A stretch of DNA of 12,500 nt. Origin: Polaribacter gangjinensis. GTDB lineage: Bacteria; Bacteroidota; Bacteroidia; Flavobacteriales; Flavobacteriaceae. Both the position numbers and the translations under genes were made by a program. The notes below the pieces were generated by a model. That model was not told the origin of the DNA, searched no databases, and was given only the letters and a program-made list of their open reading frames with translations. This document shows, one piece after another, positions 1-5,868 of this stretch. The first letter of the stretch is position 1. Every line of letters begins with the position of its first letter. The stretch is from the NCBI RefSeq assembly GCF_038024125.1, contig NZ_CP150662.1, forward strand, positions 1 through 12,500. The letters are read 5' to 3'.

Positions 1-1428
1 ATGAACAACACTGCTGATTCCGTATGGACAGACTGCTTATCTTTTATTAAGGATAATATCAAACCACAAGCCTACAAAACTTGGTTTGAACCTATAAAAC
101 CGGTAAAACTTTCTGGAGAAGCATTGACGATTCAAGTGCCTAGTAAATTCTTTTACGAATGGTTAGAAGAACACTATATTAAATTGTTGCGAGTTGCATT
201 GGTAAGACAATTAGGAAATGATGCCAAATTGATTTACGATGTGAAAATGGAAAATAGTTACAGCAGTAACAGACCTCAAATCGTAAAAATTCCAAGTTCT
301 AATAGAGATCCTTTAAAACCACAAAACGTTACAGTTTCATTAGAATCTGATAAAAGAGAGCTAAGAAATCCTTTCATTATTCCAGGATTGCAAAAAGTTA
401 AAATTGAATCTCAGTTAAATCCGAATTACAATTTTGCGAATTTTGTTGAAGGCGATTCTAACAGATTGGCTCGCTCAGCAGGAATGGCAGTTTCTAACAA
501 ACCAGGAGGAACCTCTTTCAATCCATTGTTAATTTATGGTGGAGTAGGTTTGGGAAAAACACATTTGGTGCATGCAATTGGTGTTCAAATAAAAGATAAA
601 TATCCTGATAAAACAGTTTTATATATTTCTTCTGAAAAATTTTCACAACAATATATTGATTCAGTAAGATCAAATACTAGAAATGATTTTATTCATTTTT
701 ATCAAATGATTGATGTTTTAATTATTGATGATGTTCAGTTTTTCTCAGGTAAAGCTGGTACTCAAGATGTGTTTTTCCATATCTTTAACCATTTACATCA
801 AAATGGAAAACAGGTAGTTTTATCTTCAGACAAAGCACCAGTTGATATGCAAGACATTGAGCAACGTTTGCTCTCTCGTTTCAAATGGGGATTGTCTGCA
901 GAATTGCAAGCGCCTGATTATGAGACAAGAGTGTCAATTTTGCAAAATAAATTGTTTAGAGATGGTGTTGAAATGCCAGATGATATTGTGGCTTATATTG
1001 CTAAAAATATCAAATCTAATGTTAGAGAATTAGAAGGTGTTATCATTTCTATGATTGCACAAGCGTCTTTCAACAAAAAAGAATTTTCGCTAGAATTGGC
1101 AAAACAAATTGTAGATAAATTTGTAAAAAACACCAAAAAAGAAGTATCAGTTGATTTTATTCAGAAAGAAGTTTCTAAATATTTTGACATGGACGTTGCG
1201 ACTTTGCAATCTAAAACTCGCAAACGTCATGTAGTGCAAGCGCGTCAATTAGCAATGTATTTTGCAAAAAGATTAACGAAAGCTTCTTTGGCTAGTATTG
1301 GAAGTCAAATAGGGCACAGAGATCATGCAACAGTGTTACATGCTTGTAAAACAGTGGATAATCTTACAGAAACTGACAAGCAATTCAAAAAATATGTGGA
1401 TGATTTAATGAAGAAATTATCCTTCTAA
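1..1428 (+). CDS. dnaA: Chromosomal replication initiator protein DnaA
   Basis: DnaA binds origin DnaA boxes as an ATP-dependent filament and opens the duplex to load the replicative helicase. The 475-residue product has the full family layout: an N-terminal helicase-loader-binding domain (about 1-85), a short linker, the AAA+ core and the C-terminal DNA-binding domain. Visible motifs are Walker A GGVGLGKT (180-187), Walker B with Asp243/Asp244 in LIIDD, the RLLSRF arginine-finger segment (289-294), sensor 2 NVRELEG (340-346) and the DNA-binding signature SQIGHRDHATVLHACK (435-450). Length is normal. The ATG is base 1 of the window, as expected if chromosome numbering starts at dnaA, so its promoter lies outside the window. 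A phosphatase gene follows after 13 bp on the same strand. Identification is secure. Confidence 0.98.
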   Translation: MNNTADSVWTDCLSFIKDNIKPQAYKTWFEPIKPVKLSGEALTIQVPSKFFYEWLEEHYIKLLRVALVRQLGNDAKLIYDVKMENSYSSNRPQIVKIPSSNRDPLKPQNVTVSLESDKRELRNPFIIPGLQKVKIESQLNPNYNFANFVEGDSNRLARSAGMAVSNKPGGTSFNPLLIYGGVGLGKTHLVHAIGVQIKDKYPDKTVLYISSEKFSQQYIDSVRSNTRNDFIHFYQMIDVLIIDDVQFFSGKAGTQDVFFHIFNHLHQNGKQVVLSSDKAPVDMQDIEQRLLSRFKWGLSAELQAPDYETRVSILQNKLFRDGVEMPDDIVAYIAKNIKSNVRELEGVIISMIAQASFNKKEFSLELAKQIVDKFVKNTKKEVSVDFIQKEVSKYFDMDVATLQSKTRKRHVVQARQLAMYFAKRLTKASLASIGSQIGHRDHATVLHACKTVDNLTETDKQFKKYVDDLMKKLSF

Positions 1429-1441
1429 AAATCTTTTTTTA

Positions 1442-1894
1442 ATGAAAATACTAATGGTTTGCTTGGGGAATATTTGTCGTTCGCCATTAGCAGAAGGTAT
1501 TTTAAAATCAAAAGTAACTACGCATCCAATTTTTGTAGATTCAGCAGGAACTGCAGCATATCATATTGGTAATCAGCCTGATGAACGTTCGGTTATGGTT
1601 GCTCAAAAGCACGGAATTGACATTACCAAACAGCGAGCCAGAAAATTTACAACAGCTGATTTTGATAATTTTGATCTTATTTATGCTATGGATGAAAACA
1701 ATTTTCATGATATTTTAAAACTATCAAGAAATAATTCAGACAAGCAAAAAGTGAAAATGATTCTCAATGAAATTCATCCAAATACAAACAATTCAGTTCC
1801 TGATCCTTATTATGGAGGTAATGAAGGATTTGAAAATGTGTTTCAAATGCTGGATGAAGCTTGCGAAATCATCATTAAAAAATATACAATATGA
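1442..1894 (+). CDS. Low-molecular-weight protein tyrosine phosphatase
   Basis: This is a cytosolic phosphatase of the LMW-PTP (arsenate-reductase-like) fold, which removes phosphate from phosphotyrosine; in bacteria such enzymes often counteract tyrosine kinases that control exopolysaccharide export. The 150-residue length is typical. The active-site loop CLGNICRS lies at 7-14, with nucleophile Cys7 and phosphate-binding Arg13. The general-acid loop DPYYGG starts at Asp121. All catalytic residues are present, so activity is expected. The ATG sits 13 bp after dnaA, and the last codons overlap the next gene in an ATGA arrangement, so it is probably the middle gene of an operon. No kinase or polysaccharide gene lies nearby, so the substrate cannot be inferred. 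Confidence 0.95.
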   Translation: MKILMVCLGNICRSPLAEGILKSKVTTHPIFVDSAGTAAYHIGNQPDERSVMVAQKHGIDITKQRARKFTTADFDNFDLIYAMDENNFHDILKLSRNNSDKQKVKMILNEIHPNTNNSVPDPYYGGNEGFENVFQMLDEACEIIIKKYTI

Positions 1895-2598
1895 TTGGTA
1901 AACTTTATTTGATTCCTACAACTTTAGGGGAGACAGAACCTTTACAAGTAATGCCAATTTCTGTTCAAAAAGTAGTAGCACAAATTGATTATTATATTGT
2001 TGAAAACGAAAAATCTGCTCGAAAATTTATTAAACAGATTTGTCCAGAAAAAAAGCAACCTTCTTTACACATTTTTTTGTTGGATAAATTTGTAGAAGAA
2101 TCTGAAACTAGAAAATATTTAGACGTTTGTGCTCAAGGAATTAATGTTGGGTTGTTATCAGAAGCTGGTGTTCCTGCAATTGCTGATCCTGGAGCTGTAA
2201 TAGTGAAATTAGCACATCAAAAAAATATACAAGTGGTTCCTTTGGTTGGACCTTCTTCTATTTTATTAGCGATGATGAGTTCAGGATTTAACGGACAAAA
2301 CTTTGCTTTTAACGGCTATTTACCTATTGATAATAGCGACAGAAAATCAGCAATTAAAGAGCTTGAGAAATTATCAAAAGATAAAAATCAATCTCAAATT
2401 TTTATTGAAACTCCTTATAGAAATCAGAAAATGTTTACAGAATTAGTAAATACTTTGTCACCAAATACTTTACTTTGTATTGCAGTAGACATTACGCTAA
2501 ATTCTGAGTTTATTAAAACTTTGTCAGTGAAAGAGTGGAAAAATCAAGCTATTGATTTACACAAAAGACCAACTATTTTTATTATTCAAAGAGAATAA
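1891..2598 (+). CDS. RsmI-like SAM-dependent methyltransferase (tetrapyrrole methylase superfamily)
   Basis: The 235-residue product belongs to the tetrapyrrole methylase superfamily, closest in pattern to RsmI, which 2'-O-methylates C1402 of 16S rRNA. Visible landmarks are the N-terminal strand KLYLIPTTLGE (4-14), the SAM-binding segment SEAGVPAIADPG (90-101), PLVGPSSILLAMMSSGF (117-133) and FIETPYRNQKM (171-181). It is shorter than a typical RsmI of about 280 residues and lacks the C-terminal extension. The usual GNL/D turn after the first strand is replaced by GETEP. It may therefore be a Bacteroidota paralogue of RsmI with a different or unknown target, and no symbol is given. The start codon overlaps the phosphatase stop (ATGA), which implies translational coupling. 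Its stop is one base from that of the convergent gene downstream. Confidence 0.87.
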   Translation: MIGKLYLIPTTLGETEPLQVMPISVQKVVAQIDYYIVENEKSARKFIKQICPEKKQPSLHIFLLDKFVEESETRKYLDVCAQGINVGLLSEAGVPAIADPGAVIVKLAHQKNIQVVPLVGPSSILLAMMSSGFNGQNFAFNGYLPIDNSDRKSAIKELEKLSKDKNQSQIFIETPYRNQKMFTELVNTLSPNTLLCIAVDITLNSEFIKTLSVKEWKNQAIDLHKRPTIFIIQRE

Positions 2599-2599
2599 G

Positions 2600-3184
2600 T
2601 TATACGTGTGCTTTTCTATTTCCTTGAATAACAGAAACATCATAACCTGCAAATTTTCTCAAATACATTTTGATGGTTGCTCCATAAGCATCTGAAAAAC
2701 AATTAGTTCCATTACTTCTTAGGAATTTTTTTACATTTCCTGCACCCGCTAAATGAGCAGCTGCTAAAATACCTGATTCTGTAATTTCAATTCCACTGAT
2801 TGTTTTACCTGAATAACGTTTGATGTCTTTTCGTAAAATCCATTTATTTATTTCGCACAAAGCAATAAATGCCTCTTCTTGCAACTCAGGATTTTGTAAA
2901 AAATCACGAGTATTATGAATTCTAATTCTTGATAAGGTATTTTTACCAAATTGGTATTTTCCTAAATAACCTAAGGTGTTAACAATGGTATATTTTCCTC
3001 TTGACTCTTTGTAAGCCAACGCTTCTTTAAAAGCTACAAAGTTATTTTGTAAGTATGGAATATCTAATTTTGAAACTTCGTGAAGAAATGTTGAGTTCTC
3101 TGTTTCTTCAATTTTGTTGTTGCTTGTATTAGCGCCAACGAATAAAAAAAGGATTGCACTATATAAAAAAAACTTTTTGATCAT
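2600..3184 (-). CDS. Small secreted lytic transglycosylase-like (lysozyme-fold) protein
   Basis: The 194-residue product opens with a signal peptide-like segment (MIKKFF followed by a hydrophobic stretch to about residue 18), so it is probably exported to the periplasm or outer membrane; no clear lipobox Cys is seen. A lysozyme-like domain follows: ALAYKESRGKYTIVNTLGYLGKYQFG (55-80), with Glu60 as the candidate catalytic acid in the E-S-R-G motif typical of soluble lytic transglycosylases, then AAAHLAGAGNVKKFL (141-155) and a Tyr-rich end. Such enzymes cleave the MurNAc-GlcNAc bond of peptidoglycan. The spacing of the last motifs recalls phage-type transglycosylases, but no phage genes are nearby. 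It has its own -7 promoter box upstream and is transcribed alone, convergent with the methyltransferase. The fold is fairly sure; the exact specificity is not known. Confidence 0.78.
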   Translation of the reverse strand: MIKKFFLYSAILFLFVGANTSNNKIEETENSTFLHEVSKLDIPYLQNNFVAFKEALAYKESRGKYTIVNTLGYLGKYQFGKNTLSRIRIHNTRDFLQNPELQEEAFIALCEINKWILRKDIKRYSGKTISGIEITESGILAAAHLAGAGNVKKFLRSNGTNCFSDAYGATIKMYLRKFAGYDVSVIQGNRKAHV

Positions 3185-3209
3185 TAATTAATCTTTCTGT
3201 TTTGCGGGG

Positions 3210-3217
3210 CAAATTTA
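3210..3217 (-). promoter_or_regulatory. Bacteroidota -7 promoter element for the secreted transglycosylase gene
   Basis: On the minus strand this reads TAAATTTG, a full match to the Bacteroidota -7 element TAnnTTTG. It ends 25 bp before the ATG at 3184, giving a predicted leader of roughly 20 nt. No convincing TTG -33 element lies 17-23 bp upstream. A short inverted repeat ATCAAT-N4-ATTGAT lies just beyond it. Confidence 0.6.
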
Positions 3218-3271
3218 CAACATAAATCAATATGAATTGATAATCAGTGCATTAATATAATTCGTTTTGTA

Positions 3272-3295
3272 AAATCCATCATTTAAGATGGATTT
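3272..3295 (-). terminator. Probable terminator hairpin of the dapF-GNAT-mltG unit
   Basis: AAATCCATC (3272-3280) and GATGGATTT (3287-3295) form a perfect 9-bp inverted repeat around a 6-base loop, 87 bp or more past the mltG stop. Read on the minus strand, the hairpin ends in a short T-run (GGATTTTAC), which is weak for an intrinsic terminator. The rest of the 197-bp gap (3185-3381) holds only the promoter described at 3210-3217 and a 5-bp hairpin at 3327-3339 with no T-tract after it. Confidence 0.45.
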
Positions 3296-3381
3296 AATTT
3301 GAGATTTTAGATTACTACAACGTTTCGTATTGCGAATACAACAAAAAATTAGGAATTAATTTTGTTAACTATTTTAACAAT

Positions 3382-4410
3382 TTATCGATTTATTCCCTGT
3401 TTATTGAGCCAATTTTGATATTTTTCTGCATTTCTATTGTGTTGAGTCAATGTTTTTGCAAATTCATGAAATCCTATTTTATCAATACTAGCACACATGT
3501 AAAAATAATCGTGTTTTTCGGCATTCAATACAGCCTCAATAGATGAAATATCTGGCATTGCTATCAAATTAGGAGGCAAACCAATATTTTTATACGTATT
3601 ATAAGGAGAATTGATTTCTAAATCAGCAGTTAAAACTCTTTTTACAACATAATCTTGTCCTTTCAATTGACGAATGGCATAAATTACAGTTGGGTCTGCT
3701 TGCAAAGGCCAATCATTTTGCAAACGATTCAAATACAAACCAGCAACAATTGGTCTTTCTGAGTTTTTTGCGGTTTCTTTTTGTACAATAGAAGCCAAAG
3801 TAATCACTTCATTCGGAGATAAATTTAACTTTTTTGCTTTTTGAAGTCGGTTTTGATTCCAAAAATTTTGATATTCTAACAACATTTTATCTCTAAATTT
3901 TTCTGCTGAAGTGTTCCAATAAAATTCGTAACTATTAGGAATAAAAATGCCTAAAATAGATTTTTCATTAAAATTATTTTCAGATAAAAATTTTTCATCA
4001 GTAAATGCTTTCAATAAAGTTAAAGAATCAGCTTCAATTTGTTCAGCAATTCTACCTGATAATTTTTCTAAAGTATCTTGATTATTGAACGATACTTTTA
4101 CAGCAGATTGACGTCCGCCTCTAAACATATTTACCAAATCGTTGGTTGACATGTTTTCTGTAATATCGTATTTTCCAGGTTTTACTTTAGTGAATTTTTT
4201 CAATTTTGAAACCCATTTAAAATCATCCACATCAATAATAAAAGGAACTATTTTTTCAGTCAGTTTCGTAAAATCATCATCAGAATTGATGAAAACAACG
4301 CCTGATTTTTGAACATTATCCTGAAATATTTTTTGATAAAAATATATGCCAATAAAACCAATTATAAGTGAAACTACAATAGCAATTGTAATGATATTCT
4401 TTTTTGCCAA
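3382..4410 (-). CDS. mltG: Endolytic murein transglycosylase MltG (YceG-like)
   Basis: MltG is an inner-membrane enzyme that cleaves nascent glycan strands and thereby sets their length, acting with the peptidoglycan polymerases. The 342-residue product has one N-terminal membrane anchor (about 6-25) and then an extracytoplasmic YceG domain. The catalytic motif ITLASIVQKETAKNSERPIVAGLYLNRL begins near 203, with Glu212 matching the essential Glu of E. coli MltG. PLQADPTVIYAI (235-246) and SPYNTYKNIGLPP (268-280) are further signatures. The start codon is TTG at 4410: no ATG or GTG lies in frame between it and the preceding gene, and starting here keeps the Lys-rich membrane anchor. It follows the acetyltransferase gene by 31 bp and is the last gene of a dapF-GNAT-mltG unit. 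Confidence 0.95.
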   Translation of the reverse strand: MAKKNIITIAIVVSLIIGFIGIYFYQKIFQDNVQKSGVVFINSDDDFTKLTEKIVPFIIDVDDFKWVSKLKKFTKVKPGKYDITENMSTNDLVNMFRGGRQSAVKVSFNNQDTLEKLSGRIAEQIEADSLTLLKAFTDEKFLSENNFNEKSILGIFIPNSYEFYWNTSAEKFRDKMLLEYQNFWNQNRLQKAKKLNLSPNEVITLASIVQKETAKNSERPIVAGLYLNRLQNDWPLQADPTVIYAIRQLKGQDYVVKRVLTADLEINSPYNTYKNIGLPPNLIAMPDISSIEAVLNAEKHDYFYMCASIDKIGFHEFAKTLTQHNRNAEKYQNWLNKQGINR

Positions 4411-4441
4411 GATAAAGTGTATTAAATATGAAGTTGCGAAA

Positions 4442-4966
4442 TTACTCTTTTATCAGTTGAAATAAAATTTCATCCTTTATTTTTCCATCAGAAAAAATCC
4501 AATCTTTTTTGATGCCTACTTTTTTAAAAGAATGTTTTTCAAAAAGTTGCAAACTTTTTTCATTATCAGTCATAATATTGGCAAACAATTGATGCAATTG
4601 TAAGTGTGTAAATGCATACTGAATCAATAAGGCTAAAGCTTCTGAAGCAAAACCTTTTTGTTGAAAATCAGGATGAATTACAATGCCAATTCCAGCTCTT
4701 TTATGTTGTGGATTGAAATCAAACAAGTCAATCATTCCAATACTTTTTTCGGTAGATTTTTCTTCAATAACCAATCGCAATTGTTTGGTTTCATAAATAT
4801 CTAAATGCGCATTTTCAAGGTAATTTTTCAACACAAATTTTGAAAAAGGGGTTTGAGTATGACTTACTTCCCAAAAAATTTCATTGTTTTCAATTTGAAA
4901 TAAAAATTCCAAATCTTCTGGCTCTAAAGCTCTTAGTTTTACAAAATTTCCTTGAAGTGTTTGCAT
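4442..4966 (-). CDS. GNAT family N-acetyltransferase (RimJ/RimL type)
   Basis: The 174-residue product has the GNAT fold of RimJ/RimL/SpeG-like enzymes, which move an acetyl group from acetyl-CoA to an amine on a protein N-terminus, polyamine or small molecule. Visible features are the opening LRALEPEDLEFLFQIENN (11-28), the strand ending GIVIHPDFQQKGFASEALALL (94-114) with the acetyl-CoA pyrophosphate loop QQKGFA (102-107), and the C-terminal NEKSLQLFEKHSFKKVG (135-151). The ATG at 4966 is preferred because it overlaps the dapF stop by one base (TGATG), a standard reinitiation arrangement; the TTG one codon upstream adds nothing. The substrate cannot be told from sequence. Lying between dapF and mltG does not by itself show a cell-wall role. 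Confidence 0.9.
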   Translation of the reverse strand: MQTLQGNFVKLRALEPEDLEFLFQIENNEIFWEVSHTQTPFSKFVLKNYLENAHLDIYETKQLRLVIEEKSTEKSIGMIDLFDFNPQHKRAGIGIVIHPDFQQKGFASEALALLIQYAFTHLQLHQLFANIMTDNEKSLQLFEKHSFKKVGIKKDWIFSDGKIKDEILFQLIKE

Positions 4967-5736
4967 CAAATAGCTATATTTCCTTGAAAAACGAGTTTTG
5001 CAGGACCTTTTAAAAATACATTTTTATAAACACCATTTTCTTCTTCAAATGAAACCTCTAAAACACCACCTTCAACAGGTAGCGTAATTAAATTTTGATG
5101 TGTTTTTTGCAATTTATGCATGGCAATTGCAACAGCAGTTACGCCTGTACCACAGGCCAAAGTTTCATCTTCAACTCCTTTTTCATAGGTTCTAACTCTG
5201 AAAGTTTTGTTGTCAATTTGTTGTACAAAATTCACATTACTTCCAGGATTTGGGTATTGATAGCGAATTTTTCTTCCTTTTTCAAAAACAGGAAAATCAG
5301 TTAAATTTTCTACCAATTCAACATGATGCTGTGTGCCTGTGTAAGCAAAAACCGAATTTTTATTGACAGTAATCTGTTCAACATCAATCATTTTTAATGA
5401 AATAATGTCATTTTCAATATTGGCAAAATGAGGTCCATCAAAAGCGATAAAATTTGCCGAATTCTGAATAATGCCCAATTGTCTGGCAAATGCAACTGCA
5501 CATCTTCCTCCATTTCCACAAAAGGTTTCACTACCATCAGCATTGAAATAAATCATTTTAAAATCATGTAAATTGTCATTTTCAATTAAAATAATTCCAT
5601 CAGCACCAATGCCAAAATGCCTGTCACAAATTTGTGAAATTATGTCAGTTTTTTGTATTGGAAAGATTTTTGTTCTGTTATCAATCATCACAAAATCGTT
5701 TCCAGTTCCTTGATATTTGAAAAAAGTGATATTCAT
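4966..5736 (-). CDS. dapF: Diaminopimelate epimerase DapF
   Basis: DapF converts LL-diaminopimelate to the meso form, which is cross-linked into peptidoglycan and is the direct precursor of lysine. It is a cofactor-free two-base racemase in the cytosol. The 256-residue product has both catalytic cysteines in their signature contexts: Cys73 in NADGSETFCGNGGRC (65-79) and Cys195 in EDETLACGTGVTAVA (189-203). The N-terminal FFKYQGTGNDFV (5-16) and the loop CDRHFGIGADG (37-47) are typical. The start at 5736 matches the conserved family N-terminus. The frame stays open to 5805, but the extra 23 residues would be encoded by promoter DNA. A -7 box ends only 4 bp before this ATG, so the transcript may be leaderless. 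It is the first gene of the dapF-GNAT-mltG unit and divergent from htrA. Confidence 0.97.
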   Translation of the reverse strand: MNITFFKYQGTGNDFVMIDNRTKIFPIQKTDIISQICDRHFGIGADGIILIENDNLHDFKMIYFNADGSETFCGNGGRCAVAFARQLGIIQNSANFIAFDGPHFANIENDIISLKMIDVEQITVNKNSVFAYTGTQHHVELVENLTDFPVFEKGRKIRYQYPNPGSNVNFVQQIDNKTFRVRTYEKGVEDETLACGTGVTAVAIAMHKLQKTHQNLITLPVEGGVLEVSFEEENGVYKNVFLKGPAKLVFQGNIAI

Positions 5737-5740
5737 GGCA

Positions 5741-5748
5741 CAAAGATA
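5741..5748 (-). promoter_or_regulatory. -7 promoter element of dapF, almost touching the start codon
   Basis: On the minus strand this reads TATCTTTG, matching TAnnTTTG, followed by TGCC and then the dapF ATG. With the element centred near -7, transcription would start at or within about 3 nt of the start codon. No TTG is seen at the usual -33 spacing. Confidence 0.55.
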
Positions 5749-5773
5749 GCGATTTAACGTGTAAAAATTCTTT

Positions 5774-5834
5774 GTTAAAACGTGGTTAAAATCAGTTAAA
5801 ATCAAGTTAAACAGATTTTCCGAAAATGTTAAAA
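5774..5834. repeat. Helically phased GTTAAA(A) repeats in the dapF/htrA divergent region
   Basis: GTTAAAA occurs at 5774, 5785, 5795 and 5828, and GTTAAAC at 5806. Start-to-start steps are 11, 10, 11 and 22 bp, so all five lie on one helical face with one turn skipped. An inverted copy (TTTAAC) lies at 5753. The array sits immediately upstream of the htrA -7 box and behind the dapF promoter. It could bend DNA through phased A-tracts or be a multi-site operator; which of these is not decided by the sequence. Confidence 0.6.
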
Positions 5835-5837
5835 TCG

Positions 5838-5845
5838 TATATTTG
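5838..5845 (+). promoter_or_regulatory. -7 promoter element of htrA
   Basis: TATATTTG matches TAnnTTTG and ends 23 bp before the htrA ATG, giving a leader of roughly 20 nt. A TTG at -33 is missing; the GTTAAA repeats occupy that area instead. Confidence 0.6.
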
Positions 5846-5868
5846 GGTAATCAAAAATCAAAAATAAT

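Noticed and set aside
842..1033. Open frame on the + strand within dnaA.
   Set aside because: It is in another frame of a strongly conserved gene, and its product resembles nothing known; coding evidence belongs to dnaA.
1353..1361. AGTGGATAA, one base from the DnaA box TGTGGATAA, inside dnaA.
   Set aside because: It is a single copy in coding sequence for a conserved part of domain IV; no cluster of boxes or unwinding element accompanies it, so it is not an origin.
1425..1442. T-run between dnaA and the phosphatase gene as a terminator.
   Set aside because: Only a 4-bp GAAG/CTTC stem precedes it, inside the dnaA end, and the genes are 13 bp apart; read-through is more likely.
3327..3339. 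GTATT-GCG-AATAC hairpin as a second terminator after mltG.
   Set aside because: The stem is 5 bp and no T-tract follows it on either strand.
4967..4969. TTG start for the GNAT gene one codon upstream.
   Set aside because: The adjacent ATG at 4966 overlaps the dapF stop as TGATG and is the more natural start.
5095..5304. Open frame on the + strand opposite dapF.
   Set aside because: It is antisense to well-conserved dapF codons with no promoter or recognisable product.
5737..5805. N-terminal extension of dapF by 23 residues.
   Set aside because: The extra codons cover the -7 box and the GTTAAA repeats, and the family N-terminus begins at the ATG at 5736.
5753..5834. Reading the GTTAAA(A) repeats as a CRISPR or other long repeat array.
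   Set aside because: Units are 7 bp with 3-4 bp between them, far too short for CRISPR repeats and spacers.
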